Counted from the stretch's first letter, positions 15,942 through 24,468 are shown. The stretch is DNA of 64,000 bases from Clostridiales bacterium (GCA_004557735.1 SFFV01000006.1:16034-80033), one strand, 5' to 3'. Translations and numbers: made by a program. Notes: generated by a model not told the origin, from the sequence alone.

Positions 15942-17510
15942 ATGGAAAAAATTCTGTCTTTGATGCTCGCCTTTTCGCTCTGCCTGTCGCTCGTCGGCTG
16001 CGGCAGCGCCGAGGCCGCGGGCGACGGCAATACATCCGGCAATGTCTCCGCTGCGGACAGCGCCGCCGCAGCATCGGAAGCCGAGCTTCTCGCCGCCGAG
16101 GCGGAGGCCGGGAAGGACGTGGAAACGACCGTTACGATCACGCTCTCGGACGGCGCGCAGCGCGCCGACGGTGCGGGCGTTGCCGTCGCCGGCGACACGG
16201 TAACGGTCACCTCCGGCGGCAGCTATCGCGTGACCGGCACGCTCACCAACGGGCAGATCGTCGTGAACGCGCCGGAGGAAACGGTTGTCCTCGCGCTCGA
16301 CGGCGCTTCCGTCGCCTGCGAAAACAGCGCCGCCCTTTATGTGGTCGACGCGAAAAAAGTCATTCTCTCGCTCGTCTCCGGCAGCGAAAACGCCCTTGCC
16401 TCCACGGGCGAATACGTCCAGACCGACGGCAACACCGTGGACGCCGCGCTCTTTTCCAAGGACGATCTCACGATCAAGGGCAGCGGCGCGCTCGCCGTCT
16501 CCTCCGAGACCGGCCACGGGATCGTCTCCAAGGATGAGCTGAAGATCCAGGGCGGCACGCTCACCGTCACGGCAGCGAAAAAGGGTCTGGCGGCGAACGA
16601 CCTTGTGGAGATCACCGGCGGCGACATTACCGTCGCGAGCGGCAAGCACGGCATTCACTGCGATAAAGCGCTCATGATCTCCCACGGCTCGATCAGCATC
16701 ACGGAGTCCTTTGAAGGGCTGGAAGCTAAAACCATTGAAATCTCCGGCGGCAGCATCTCTGTCGCCGCGAGCGACGACGGGCTGAACGCCTCCGATCCGA
16801 ACGCTTCGTCCTCCGGCTCGAACGCCCCGTTCTCCGGCCGGGGCGGTTTCGGCGGCATGGACGAGGCGCAGGCGGGGACATACATCCTCATTTCCGGCGG
16901 CAGGCTCACCGTGAACGCCGCGGGCGACGGCATAGACTCCAACGGTGATCTCACGATCACCGGCGGCGAGATCTATGTGAGCGGCCCAACGAACAGCGGC
17001 AACAGCGCGTTTGATTATGCCGGAGCCGGCACGATCACCGGCGGCACGGTCATTGCCGCGGGCTCGTCCGGCATGGCGCAGAGCCTGTCGTCCGGCACAC
17101 AGGGCGTGGTGCTGCTCACACTCTCCGCCGCGCAGAGCGCCGGAAGCGCCGTGACGCTCAAGGACGCGAACGGCGTGCTCCTCGCCTCCTTCACGCCGGA
17201 GAAATCGTATTCCTCCGTTGTCATCAGCGCGCCGGGCATGGAGAGCGGCGGAACATACACCGTTGCCTGCGGCAGCGAGAGCCGGAGCATTACGCTTGAG
17301 GGCTGCACCTACTTGGAGGACGGTTTCGGCGGTTTTGGCGGCGGGAAGTCCGGCGGTATGGGCAACGGTTTCGGCGGAGGGCGCCCGGAGGGCGATTTTG
17401 ACGGCGGGCGGACGGACGGGACGCCTCCGTCCGGTTTCTCCGGCGGCAAGCCGAGCGGTACGCCGCCCGCCGGTTTCTCCGGCGGCGGCTCGGCCGGGCA
17501 AAGCGCGTGA
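15942..17510 (+). CDS. Lipoprotein with carbohydrate-binding domain (DUF4353 type)
   Basis: 522 residues from the ATG at 15942, chosen for the AGGAGG at 15928-15933; an upstream in-frame ATG adds eight residues without support. Signal MEKILSLMLAFSLCLSLVGC gives a lipoprotein. The body is a long right-handed beta-helix-like repeat of short strands, with recurring units such as LTIKGSGALAVSS, LKIQGGTLTVTA, VEITGGDITVAS, IEISGGSISVAA and LTITGGEIYVSG, as in 'carbohydrate-binding domain-containing' proteins. A glycine/phenylalanine-rich tail (GGFGG, PSGFSGGKPSG) ends it and may contact the cell wall. It is usually found near CotH and DUF4956. Ligand unknown. Confidence 0.8.
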   Translation: MEKILSLMLAFSLCLSLVGCGSAEAAGDGNTSGNVSAADSAAAASEAELLAAEAEAGKDVETTVTITLSDGAQRADGAGVAVAGDTVTVTSGGSYRVTGTLTNGQIVVNAPEETVVLALDGASVACENSAALYVVDAKKVILSLVSGSENALASTGEYVQTDGNTVDAALFSKDDLTIKGSGALAVSSETGHGIVSKDELKIQGGTLTVTAAKKGLAANDLVEITGGDITVASGKHGIHCDKALMISHGSISITESFEGLEAKTIEISGGSISVAASDDGLNASDPNASSSGSNAPFSGRGGFGGMDEAQAGTYILISGGRLTVNAAGDGIDSNGDLTITGGEIYVSGPTNSGNSAFDYAGAGTITGGTVIAAGSSGMAQSLSSGTQGVVLLTLSAAQSAGSAVTLKDANGVLLASFTPEKSYSSVVISAPGMESGGTYTVACGSESRSITLEGCTYLEDGFGGFGGGKSGGMGNGFGGGRPEGDFDGGRTDGTPPSGFSGGKPSGTPPAGFSGGGSAGQSA

Positions 17511-17595
17511 CGCCCCGCTCCGCGGGCGTGCTGACGGGAGCCTGACGAAACGGGTCTCGTTTGAGAGCCTATAAAAAAACTTTTTTGACAAATTC

Positions 17596-17667
17596 AAACG
17601 GCGTGACCGGAAAGGTCACGCCGTTTTCGTATTCTGCCGCCGAAAAGTCCGGCGGCGCCGTTTTTTT
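17596..17667 (+). terminator. Two tandem terminators between convergent genes
   Basis: First hairpin: AAACGGCGTGACC pairs with GGTCACGCCGTTT (17596-17626). Second: GCCGCC pairs with GGCGGC and a run of seven T follows (17636-17667). Together they separate the lipoprotein operon from the minus-strand gene that ends at 17666. Confidence 0.75.
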
Positions 17668-18565
17668 ATTCGCCGATGCGGTAGACGCGGCCCTTTTCCC
17701 GGGCGATTTTGTGCGCATTGAACGCCGCCGGTACCGCGCCGATGGCCGAGAAGAGGTAGAGCGTGATGAGATTGTTCCGGTAGGCGTCGGTATCCACCAG
17801 CTCATGCATCCAGGCGAACGCCTGACCGAAGGTGAGATCCAGCTCCTTCGCCGCCGCGATCGCGATGTCTGCGCGGTTGCCGAGATAGACCGCAGCGAGC
17901 ATCACAACGACGCTCACGGCGATGCCGAGAGCGGAGAGCTTGCCCGCGCCGCGGCGGTAGCCGCCGATGGTGCAGTAGCCGAGCACCATGCCGGAGATCG
18001 CCGCAACATAGCCGAGCTGGCCGATGAGCACGATCGCCGCCGCGCCGATCAGCCCGCCGATGAGCGCGCCGAGGATGCCGCGGCCGATGTTTTCGGGCGT
18101 TTCGGCCTGAATGCGCTCGTTCTGATCCGCCTTGCGGCTGAGCTCCGTAAAGAGCGCCGGCGCGACAAGCTGCGGCACGCCGCCCGTCATGCAGCCGACC
18201 GTTGCGCCGACGGCGTGGGAGAGCTCGCAGCAGTTTTCGTAGCCGTTTTCATGCAGGAACGAGAGAAGCTCCGGCAGGAGCGTGTGGATCTTCCCGGCAT
18301 AGCTTTTCGCCGCAGCACCGGGGCGGAGGGAAAAGATGACGCGCGTCCCCGCCGTTTTGCAGCCGGATAGCTCCGGCCGCGCCTTAACAAGATCGCGGAA
18401 ATCATCTTTTTCCGGCTCTTCCCCGCCGCGGAGAACGGAGACGACAAGCTCGTTGCGCCCCATCAGGATCAGGAACGTATATTCCCCGCGCGTGCCGCAG
18501 TAGGTCGTGCCGTCGTGCGCCATGGAAAGGCCTTCCTGCTGAAGCAGCGTATCCGAAAGCTTCAT
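17666..18565 (-). CDS. Membrane protein of unknown function, coupled to hslO
   Basis: 299 residues from the ATG at 18565, which overlaps the hslO stop (ATGA). The longer frame upstream is only a shadow of hslO. The N-terminal 140 or so residues are soluble (TTYCGTRGEYTFLILMGRNE, then a PELSGCKTAG segment). The C-terminal half holds about four hydrophobic segments: GILGALIGGLIGAAAIVLIG, YVAAISGMVLGYCTIGGY, LGIAVSVVVMLAAVYLG and NLITLYLFSAIGAVPAAF. I do not recognise the family. Translational coupling to the redox chaperone Hsp33 hints at a stress or envelope role, but this is only context. Confidence 0.75.
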   Translation of the reverse strand: MKLSDTLLQQEGLSMAHDGTTYCGTRGEYTFLILMGRNELVVSVLRGGEEPEKDDFRDLVKARPELSGCKTAGTRVIFSLRPGAAAKSYAGKIHTLLPELLSFLHENGYENCCELSHAVGATVGCMTGGVPQLVAPALFTELSRKADQNERIQAETPENIGRGILGALIGGLIGAAAIVLIGQLGYVAAISGMVLGYCTIGGYRRGAGKLSALGIAVSVVVMLAAVYLGNRADIAIAAAKELDLTFGQAFAWMHELVDTDAYRNNLITLYLFSAIGAVPAAFNAHKIAREKGRVYRIGE

Positions 18566-19452
18566 GCTTTTTTGTCCTCCTCCGGCGCGTTGAGCGCAGC
18601 GATCTCTTTGGGGGTGAAGCTGTACACGGCGTCGCAGAACTGGCAGCGCACCTCGATATCCTTCCGCTCCTCGCGCAGCGATGCGAGATCGTCCGCGGAA
18701 AGGCTCGCGAGCGCGCCGAGCACCCGCTCGCGGCTGCAATAGCACTTGTACGCCATGTCGCTCTCCGCCGTTTTGTGCCACCCGAGCCCCTTGAACACCT
18801 GCGCGATGACCGCCTCCGCGCCGTCCTCGTCGAGGATGGTCGTGAGCTGGTCCATGAGGAAGATGTTATCCTCCAGCGCCTTGACGGTCTCCTCGGCGGC
18901 GTTCGGCATGAGCTGCATGATAAAGCCGCCCGCGGCCTTGACGCCGCCGTCCGGGTTCACAAGCACGCCGAGCGCGCACGCCGAGCCAAGCTGATCGCTC
19001 TCGGTGAGGAACGCCGCAAGGTCCTCGGCGATCTCGCCGCTCACGAGCGCGGCGGAGCCGGAGTACGGCTCGCGCAGGCCGATGTCGCGGCTGACCGTGA
19101 GAAGGCCCGTCTTACCGACCGCGCCGGAGACGTCGAGCTTGCCGTCCCGCTCGCGGATGGGAAGATCGACCTCGGGATGGGAAACGTAGCCGCGCACGTT
19201 GCCGGCGTTGTCCGACACCGCGAGGATCGTGCCGATCGGCCCGCCGCCCTGGATGCGCAGCGTGAGCGTGGCGTTTTCCTCCTTGAGCATTTCGCCGAGG
19301 AGCGACGCGCCGCAGAGTGTACGGCCGAGCGCCGCCGTGCCGACCGGGTGCAGACGGTGAATGTCTCGCGCGCGCTCGACCATGTCGGGCGCGGTGATGA
19401 CGGATATTTTGGCCGTGCCGTCGTTCGTGACGGCACGAAGAATTTTGCCCAT
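18562..19452 (-). CDS. hslO: Hsp33 redox-regulated chaperone
   Basis: 296 residues. Holdase chaperone activated by oxidation; cytosolic. The N-terminal domain starts ILRAVTNDGTAKISVI and the linker leads to the zinc centre formed by Cys237, Cys239 (KCYCSRERVLGAL) and Cys270, Cys273 (VRCQFCDAVYSF), all four present, so redox sensing should work. The ATG follows AAGGAGAAAAAACC. It is the first gene of a two-gene overlap with the membrane protein at 17666-18565. Length and motifs are normal. Confidence 0.95.
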   Translation of the reverse strand: MGKILRAVTNDGTAKISVITAPDMVERARDIHRLHPVGTAALGRTLCGASLLGEMLKEENATLTLRIQGGGPIGTILAVSDNAGNVRGYVSHPEVDLPIRERDGKLDVSGAVGKTGLLTVSRDIGLREPYSGSAALVSGEIAEDLAAFLTESDQLGSACALGVLVNPDGGVKAAGGFIMQLMPNAAEETVKALEDNIFLMDQLTTILDEDGAEAVIAQVFKGLGWHKTAESDMAYKCYCSRERVLGALASLSADDLASLREERKDIEVRCQFCDAVYSFTPKEIAALNAPEEDKKA

Positions 19453-19530
19453 GGTTTTTTCTCCTTAAGATACTGACTGGCCGATGACGACGGAAGGGTC
19501 CCCTTATGCAATGGGAAGCATCCGTTGTCC

Positions 19531-20271
19531 TTACTCCTTCACGCACTCGGCGGTAAAAAACAGCCGCCCCTGGCTGTGCTGCGGGCCGTCCGTGAAGAGG
19601 CGGATGCTGCCGAAGCCCGCATCGACAAGCTGCTTTTCGAGCATCTCCGGCGTATAGATATACTCCGTATGCTCCTCCTGCTCGCGGCGGTAGGTCTTGC
19701 CCTTGACGCGGCGGAAAATGTCCATGCCGTAGCGCAGCTCGTTTTCCACGACCTCCGAGCGCCAGAGACAGAGCGTATCGTCCTCCTCGTCCACAAAGCA
19801 CTGCCCGTCGAGCGAGCGCATATGCCCCGGCGATAGGAAGTCAAAGCAGAGCGTACCGCCCGGCGAAAGGAAAAGATGCAGCCGCCGGAACACCTCCGGG
19901 AGCGTTTCGGGGCGCATGTAGTTCACGCCGTCGAGCGAGCATACCGCGGCGTCCACGGTGTCGTACAGGTCCAGCTCCTCCGCCCGCTGGCAGAGAAGCA
20001 TCGGCGCAACGACGCCCTCCGGAAGGTCGCGGAGCTTCTGCTGGAACACCGAGAGCATTTCCGCCGAGGCGTCCACGCAGATCATTTCGTATCCGTGCTC
20101 CGCCAGCAGCAGCGAGAGCGTACCCGTCCCGCAGCAGAGATCCAAAACCGTATGAACGGCCCTGCCGCTGTGGGCAAAGGCCGTTTCATACCATGTCTCC
20201 AGCGCTTCGTACGGCACGTCCCCGGTCAGCGCGTCGTACCGCGCCGCGAGAGGTCCATAGCACTGGCTCAT
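19531..20271 (-). CDS. Class I SAM-dependent methyltransferase
   Basis: 246 residues from the ATG at 20271, which overlaps the yerC-like stop codon by ATGA; the longer frame upstream is a shadow. Motif I TVLDLCCGTGTLSLLLAEHG binds SAM, VDASAEML is motif II, and VCSLDGVNYM with FRRLHLFLSPGGTLCFD covers motifs III and IV. It resembles the small 'methyltransferase domain-containing' proteins found next to YerC in Clostridia. The methyl acceptor is unknown. No signal peptide, so it is cytosolic. Confidence 0.88.
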   Translation of the reverse strand: MSQCYGPLAARYDALTGDVPYEALETWYETAFAHSGRAVHTVLDLCCGTGTLSLLLAEHGYEMICVDASAEMLSVFQQKLRDLPEGVVAPMLLCQRAEELDLYDTVDAAVCSLDGVNYMRPETLPEVFRRLHLFLSPGGTLCFDFLSPGHMRSLDGQCFVDEEDDTLCLWRSEVVENELRYGMDIFRRVKGKTYRREQEEHTEYIYTPEMLEKQLVDAGFGSIRLFTDGPQHSQGRLFFTAECVKE

Positions 20272-20576
20272 TTTTCTTCCGCTTCCTTCTGCTCCTTCAG
20301 CCGGCGGAACGCCACGCTGTAGCCGTCCTCGCCGTACTGCAGCGAGCGGTTCACGCGGCTGATCGTCGCGCTCGAGGCGCCGGTTTTTTCCAATATGTCG
20401 TTGTAGATCATGCCTTCGCTGAGAAGCACCGCCACCTGATAGCGCTGCTCCATCGCCTGCAGCTCGGATACCGTGCAAAGATCGTCGAAGAACTTCATCA
20501 GCTCCTCCACGGTGTTGAGCGTAAGGATCGCCTTATACATCTCCTCGTTGCGCGGTTTTTTCATGTGTTTATTCAT
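20268..20576 (-). CDS. yerC: YerC/YecD-family TrpR-like regulator
   Basis: 102 residues, the usual size. The Trp-repressor-like fold is seen in LNTVEELMKFFDDLCTVSEL, VAVLLSEGMIYNDILEKTGA and the recognition helix SSATISRVNRSLQYGEDGY. In Firmicutes YerC stands alone or with small partners; its effector is poorly known. It overlaps the methyltransferase gene, so both are made from one mRNA. A promoter (20637-20665) and an inverted repeat TTAGCT-N12-AGCTAA (20606-20629) precede it, suggesting autoregulation. Confidence 0.9.
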   Translation of the reverse strand: MNKHMKKPRNEEMYKAILTLNTVEELMKFFDDLCTVSELQAMEQRYQVAVLLSEGMIYNDILEKTGASSATISRVNRSLQYGEDGYSVAFRRLKEQKEAEEK

Positions 20577-20605
20577 ACAGCTTTGTACCTGTGCCCTTTT
20601 TCATT

Positions 20606-20629
20606 TTAGCTTAGCGCCGCTTTAGCTAA
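20606..20629. promoter_or_regulatory. Candidate operator of the YerC-like regulator
   Basis: TTAGCT (20606-20611) and AGCTAA (20624-20629) form a perfect 6-bp inverted repeat, just downstream of the -10 box of the minus-strand promoter at 20637-20665. Placement at the transcription start fits repression by the TrpR-like product. Confidence 0.45.
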
Positions 20630-20636
20630 TAATTGT

Positions 20637-20665
20637 ATTGTAACGCGCCGCGGCAAAAAAGGCAA
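20637..20665 (-). promoter_or_regulatory. Sigma-A-type promoter of yerC and methyltransferase genes
   Basis: Minus strand TTGCCT (20665-20660), 17 bp, TACAAT (20642-20637). Confidence 0.6.
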
Positions 20666-20712
20666 GATGGAGCTTTACACGATTTAAAGAGTGATTTTTG
20701 GTGAGAATGTTA

Positions 20713-20741
20713 TTGCCGAGCGGAGAAAAATACGGTATGAT
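20713..20741 (+). promoter_or_regulatory. Sigma-A-type promoter of the nfeD-SPFH pair
   Basis: TTGCCG (20713-20718), 17 bp, TATGAT (20736-20741), 32 nt before the GTG start of the NfeD gene. Confidence 0.65.
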
Positions 20742-20773
20742 AGATATAACTAAAAGCAAGGGAGGTTATTATC

Positions 20774-21223
20774 GTGTTTCCGCCTTCCGGAACGATCGTA
20801 TTCTGGGTCGTGGCGCTCATCGTGTTTGTCCTCGTTGAGGCCGTGACCGCGGGGCTTATATCCATCTGGTTCGTTTTCGGCGCGCTCGTGGCGCTCATCT
20901 GCGCGGCGCTCGGCGCGGCGGTGTGGCTCCAGATCTTCTGGTTCGTCGTCGTCTCCGTCGCCACGCTCGTGCTCACGCGGCCGCTCGTGAAGCGGTATGT
21001 GGACAGCCGGAGCGTTGCCACCAACGCCGACCGCAGCATCGGCCGCACCGCCGTTGTCACCGAGCGCATCGACAATCTTGCCGCCACCGGCGCCGTACAG
21101 CTCGACGGCGTTGTGTGGACCGCGCGCAGCGCCGACGACGCCGTCGCCATCGAAAGCGGCGAACGTGTCACCGTGCGCGCCATCGCGGGCGTAAAGCTCG
21201 TCGTGGAGCGCGCCGGACAATAG
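20774..21223 (+). CDS. NfeD family membrane protein (short form)
   Basis: 149 residues. It starts with GTG behind a GGAGG at 20761-20765. Hydrophobic N-terminal half with about three membrane segments (TIVFWVVALIVFVLVEAVTA, FVFGALVALICAALGAAVWL, IFWFVVVSVATLVLTRPLVK), then the OB-fold domain: IGRTAVVTERIDNLAATGAV, QLDGVVWTARSAD, IESGERVTVRAIAG. Short NfeD proteins partner with SPFH-domain proteins in membrane microdomains. The next gene is such a protein, so the two likely form one complex. Confidence 0.9.
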   Translation: MFPPSGTIVFWVVALIVFVLVEAVTAGLISIWFVFGALVALICAALGAAVWLQIFWFVVVSVATLVLTRPLVKRYVDSRSVATNADRSIGRTAVVTERIDNLAATGAVQLDGVVWTARSADDAVAIESGERVTVRAIAGVKLVVERAGQ

Positions 21224-21284
21224 TCTTTCCTTTCCCCGCAGGCGTTTCCCACCGTACTTTATTTTTATTTAGGAGGATAAAACC

Positions 21285-22169
21285 ATGATCGTATTGGGCA
21301 TCATTCTCATTCTCGTGCTCATACTTATCATCACGAACCTGTGCGTTGTACAGCAGGCGCAGGCTTACGTCATCGAGCGTCTCGGCGCGTACAGCACCAC
21401 CTGGGGCAAGGGTCTCCATGTGAAGCTGCCGTTCATCGAGCGCGTGGCGCGCCGCGTCTCGCTCAAGGAGCAGGTCGCGGACTTCCCGCCCCAGCCCGTG
21501 ATCACGAAGGACAACGTCACCATGCAGATCGACACCGTTGTCTATTTCCAGATCACCGACCCGAAGCTTTATACCTACGGCATCGAGCAGCCGATGGTCG
21601 CCATTGAAACGCTCTCCGCCACAACGCTCCGCAACATCATCGGCGATCTTGAGCTTGACCAGTGCCTCACGAGCCGCGACATCATCAACAGCAAGATGCG
21701 CGTCATTCTCGACGAGGCGACCGACCCCTGGGGCATCAAGGTCAACCGCGTGGAGCTCAAGAACATTCTCCCGCCGCGCGAGATCCAGAGCGCGATGGAA
21801 AAGCAGATGAAGGCCGAGCGCGAACGCCGCGAAGCCATCCTCCGCGCCGAGGGTGAAAAGCGCGCCGCCATTCTCGAAGCCGAGGGCGAAAAGGAATCCG
21901 CCATTCTCCGCGCCGACGCGAAGAAGCAGCAGCAGATCCTTGAGGCCGAGGGCCAGGCCGCCGCGATCCTCGCCGTGCAGAAGGCGACCGCCGACGGTAT
22001 CCGCCTGCTCAACGAGGCCGCCCCCTCCGATCCGGTACTGCGTCTGCGCGCGCTGGAGGCTTTCGCCGCCGCCGCCGACGGCAAGGCCACCAAGATCATC
22101 ATCCCCTCCGAGATCCAGGGCATCGCCGGTCTTGCGCAGGGCATCGTTGAGTCCGTCAAGGACAACTGA
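21285..22169 (+). CDS. SPFH/Band 7 membrane microdomain protein (stomatin/QmcA type)
   Basis: 294 residues. One N-terminal membrane segment (MIVLGIILILVLILIITNLC) followed by the SPFH domain (VIERLGAYSTTWGKGLHVKL, then VITKDNVTMQIDTVVYFQIT and SATTLRNIIGDLELDQCLTS) and a long charged coiled coil (KQMKAERERREAILRAEGEK, repeated ILxAEGE units). The end, FAAAADGKATKIIIPSEIQG, is typical of QmcA/stomatin-like proteins. It follows NfeD by 61 nt behind AGGAGG, forming the standard nfeD-SPFH pair that organises membrane microdomains. Confidence 0.92.
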   Translation: MIVLGIILILVLILIITNLCVVQQAQAYVIERLGAYSTTWGKGLHVKLPFIERVARRVSLKEQVADFPPQPVITKDNVTMQIDTVVYFQITDPKLYTYGIEQPMVAIETLSATTLRNIIGDLELDQCLTSRDIINSKMRVILDEATDPWGIKVNRVELKNILPPREIQSAMEKQMKAERERREAILRAEGEKRAAILEAEGEKESAILRADAKKQQQILEAEGQAAAILAVQKATADGIRLLNEAAPSDPVLRLRALEAFAAAADGKATKIIIPSEIQGIAGLAQGIVESVKDN

Positions 22170-22193
22170 GCACCCCGTCCCCCGCGAACACCG

Positions 22194-22229
22194 CCGCAGC
22201 GCCGGCCATCCGTCCGGCGCTGCGGTTTT
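22194..22229 (+). terminator. Terminator after the SPFH gene
   Basis: CCGCAGCGCCGG pairs with CCGGCGCTGCGG around an 8-base loop and TTTTC follows. Confidence 0.8.
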
Positions 22230-22411
22230 CCCCGCCAAAGAGCTGTTTTTCCCGGTTTTGCTGCCGTTTTTTGTGCCGGACTGCGCGGAACGATCCCCTT
22301 CGCGCAGCCGTTTTGTAACTTTTATACGTCGTTTTTCCGTTATAATGACGGTAGCCGATGGGAAAAACCCGGTATAAACTGTGCTTATATCACAAAAATG
22401 TTTCGATTATG

Positions 22412-22440
22412 TTGACAGGCGGGATACAATGTGTTACATT
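22412..22440 (+). promoter_or_regulatory. Sigma-A-type promoter for the small protein gene
   Basis: TTGACA (22412-22417), 17 bp, TACATT (22435-22440), 27 nt before the TTG start. Confidence 0.65.
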
Positions 22441-22467
22441 TTGGTTACAAATTCGAGGTGATTTGAA

Positions 22468-22785
22468 TTGGCATCCGCTAAGAATGCGCTGATGTACAAG
22501 GGGCACCCGCTCCGCCGCAAGGACAACATCCTGTACTACGGCAGCATGTCCGACAAGTACATCATCATGATGCAGATCATGGACACGAAACCGGTCGAGC
22601 CGGTTGCCGGTGCGGAAAGCGCCGGCGAGCTGAAGGTCGCCACCCGTGTGAGCGTCCAGCTGCAGCTCACCGACCCGACGGTCAAGAGTCGTGACCGCAT
22701 CGTCAAGAAATCCGAAAAAGGCAGCCTGTACGCCGCCATGGACGTGGCGAGCGTTTGGCTTGAACGAGCGCTGACGAAGGACTGA
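22468..22785 (+). CDS. Conserved small protein of unknown function
   Basis: 105 residues. Start is TTG at 22468, chosen because GAGGTGA stands 6 nt upstream; the first in-frame ATG is eight codons later and lacks such a site. The sequence begins ASAKNALMYKGHPLRRKDNI, has ILYYGSMSDKYIIMMQIMDT and ends with an SLYAAMDVASVWLERAL helix. No signal peptide or membrane segment. It looks like a compact alpha/beta protein; I do not recognise a named family, though similar small proteins accompany Clostridia cell-envelope genes. It precedes an NlpC/P60 gene by 37 nt and may share its transcript. Confidence 0.75.
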   Translation: MASAKNALMYKGHPLRRKDNILYYGSMSDKYIIMMQIMDTKPVEPVAGAESAGELKVATRVSVQLQLTDPTVKSRDRIVKKSEKGSLYAAMDVASVWLERALTKD

Positions 22786-22822
22786 AGTTCCAAGACAGCG
22801 CACCGGCACCAGAAAAAGAGGT

Positions 22823-24004
22823 ATGGGGATCATGAAAAACTGCAAGAAACTGCTTTCCGTTATCGTTACGCTTCTTCTGGCGGCGTCTCTGCTCACAAGC
22901 AGCGCGTTTGCCATTTCCGGCGAGGCCTTTATCGCAACGCCGGGCGAAGTCAATCTGCGCGACAGCGGCGGCTTTGACGGCAATGTTATCGACGCCGCCC
23001 CGCAGGGCGCCACCGTTTACGTTCTCGGCGACGCCGGCTATGGCTGGTACAAGGTGAGCTACAACGGCAAGACCGGCTACATGGCTTCCTACTACCTGCT
23101 CTTCAACGAGATCCCGTCCCCGGAGAATGTTGAGTCCGTTCCGGAAAAGGCTCCGGCGCAGGATACCGTACAGCAGCCCGTGCAGGAAGCTCCTTCGCAG
23201 ACCTACGTTGCGCCTCCCGCGTCCGGCGACAGCAACGCCACCGTTCTCGGCTCCGGCATCTGCTTCCGCAGCGGTCCGAGCACCTACAGCAGCGTGATCG
23301 AAACGCTGGAGACCGGCACGCCCATCCGCGTGAACGGCGTCTGCGGGTCCTGGTACGAATGTGTGTATAACGGCAGCACCGGTTACATCTACGGCGATTA
23401 CGTCGTGCTCAACGGCACCTCCAAGACCTACACCATCTCCGCCGCGACCGTGTCCGGCGAGGACGGCACGATCTACTCTGAGCCGCAGACCCCGGACACC
23501 ACCGAAAATACCGTTACCGATGTGACGCCGCTCGATCCTCCCGCGCAGGCGCAGCCGGAGACCCCGGCCGAGGCTCCCGCCGTGGAAACGCCGGCAGAGG
23601 AAGCGCCCGCCGCGCCGAGCTTCACGCATAACGCCTCCGCAGCGCAGGCGATCGTGGATACCGCGATGCAGTATCTCGGCGTGCCCTACGTCTGGGGCGG
23701 CACCTCTCCCGAAGTCGGCTTTGACTGCTCCGGTCTCGTATACTACTCCTACGGTCAGCACGGCTACTCGCTCAACCGCGTGGCGCAGAATATGTACTAC
23801 AACGGCGTGGACGTTGATCTCAACGACCTGCAGCCCGGCGACATCCTGCTCTTCGGCAGCAGCGTGTACAATATCTGGCACGCCGCGCTCTACATCGGCG
23901 GCGGCAACTTCATCCATGCGCCATACTCCGGCGCCGTTGTGAGCATCCAGTCTCTCAGCAGCACCGCCGGTATGCGTCTTGTCGCGGCCCGCCGCATCGT
24001 GTAA
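22823..24004 (+). CDS. Secreted NlpC/P60 endopeptidase with two SH3 domains
   Basis: Up to 393 residues. Two starts are possible, ATG at 22823 or at 22832; AGAGG just upstream serves either. A signal peptide (NCKKLLSVIVTLLLAASLLTSSAFA-like, cut near AFA) leads to two bacterial SH3 domains (GEVNLRDSGGFDGNVIDAAP and GICFRSGPSTYSSVIETLET), then a proline/glutamate-rich linker (about 200-265). The C-terminal NlpC/P60 domain has the catalytic cysteine in FDCSGLVYYSYG and the histidine in IWHAALYIGGGNFIHAPYSG. It should cut gamma-D-glutamyl-diamino acid bonds in peptidoglycan, acting at the cell wall. A terminator follows. Confidence 0.93.
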   Translation: MGIMKNCKKLLSVIVTLLLAASLLTSSAFAISGEAFIATPGEVNLRDSGGFDGNVIDAAPQGATVYVLGDAGYGWYKVSYNGKTGYMASYYLLFNEIPSPENVESVPEKAPAQDTVQQPVQEAPSQTYVAPPASGDSNATVLGSGICFRSGPSTYSSVIETLETGTPIRVNGVCGSWYECVYNGSTGYIYGDYVVLNGTSKTYTISAATVSGEDGTIYSEPQTPDTTENTVTDVTPLDPPAQAQPETPAEAPAVETPAEEAPAAPSFTHNASAAQAIVDTAMQYLGVPYVWGGTSPEVGFDCSGLVYYSYGQHGYSLNRVAQNMYYNGVDVDLNDLQPGDILLFGSSVYNIWHAALYIGGGNFIHAPYSGAVVSIQSLSSTAGMRLVAARRIV

Positions 24005-24083
24005 CAGCTTGCCCCCGCTTATCCCTGCCTTCGTCTGACGCCCCTCAAAAGTGGCGGGACGATGATCCGGATACGGCATTTTT

Positions 24084-24113
24084 CCCCGGAGATCTCGGTC
24101 TCCGGGGATTTTT
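24084..24113 (+). terminator. Terminator after the NlpC/P60 gene
   Basis: CCCCGGAGA pairs with TCTCCGGGG around a 6-base loop; ATTTTTG follows. Confidence 0.8.
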
Positions 24114-24134
24114 GTTCCGTCTGAAAAAAATGGC

Positions 24135-24168
24135 GCAGCCCCCGAAAGCCTTGGCTTTCGGGGGCTGC
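24135..24168 (-). terminator. Terminator after the 98-residue minus-strand gene
   Basis: GCAGCCCCCGAAAGCC pairs perfectly with its complement around a 3-base loop. On the minus strand it is followed by GCCATTTTTTT. Confidence 0.85.
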
Positions 24169-24171
24169 CCT

Positions 24172-24468
24172 TTATTTTTGCACGGCGGACGCACGCATTC
24201 CCTGCACCTTGCAGGGGACGCCGTTATCCGCGGCGAGCTTTTCAAGCGTTTCGCTCAGGCGCGGCGCGGCGGCGTTGAGGATCTCCGCGGCCATACGGTC
24301 GCGCACGCTGTCGGAGGCATGGAGCAGGACGTTTGCCGCCATACCGCCGGAGAGGAGCGGCGCAAGCGGACTGCCGTTCTGCCTGAGCCGGTCGGCGACT
24401 TTGGGGAGGATCTCCTTTACCAGGACCTCATAATCGATATCGGAAAGTTCCATTTCCAGCTTTATCAT
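24172..24468 (-). CDS. Small protein of unknown function
   Basis: 98 residues from the ATG at 24468, preceded by AGGAGG on the minus strand; a longer frame lacks a ribosome site. The sequence (MIKLEMELSDIDYEVLVKEI, then LPKVADRLRQNGSPLAPLLS, a GMAANVLLHA helix and RMAAEILNAAAPRLSETLEK) is mostly helical and amphipathic with no membrane segment. No family recognised. It is a single gene between two terminators and is transcribed against both neighbours. Confidence 0.75.
   Translation of the reverse strand: MIKLEMELSDIDYEVLVKEILPKVADRLRQNGSPLAPLLSGGMAANVLLHASDSVRDRMAAEILNAAAPRLSETLEKLAADNGVPCKVQGMRASAVQK

Noticed and set aside
15801..17597. A 598-codon minus-strand frame opposite the carbohydrate-binding lipoprotein
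   Set aside because: Antisense shadow of a repeat-rich gene that has a clear signal peptide and ribosome site.
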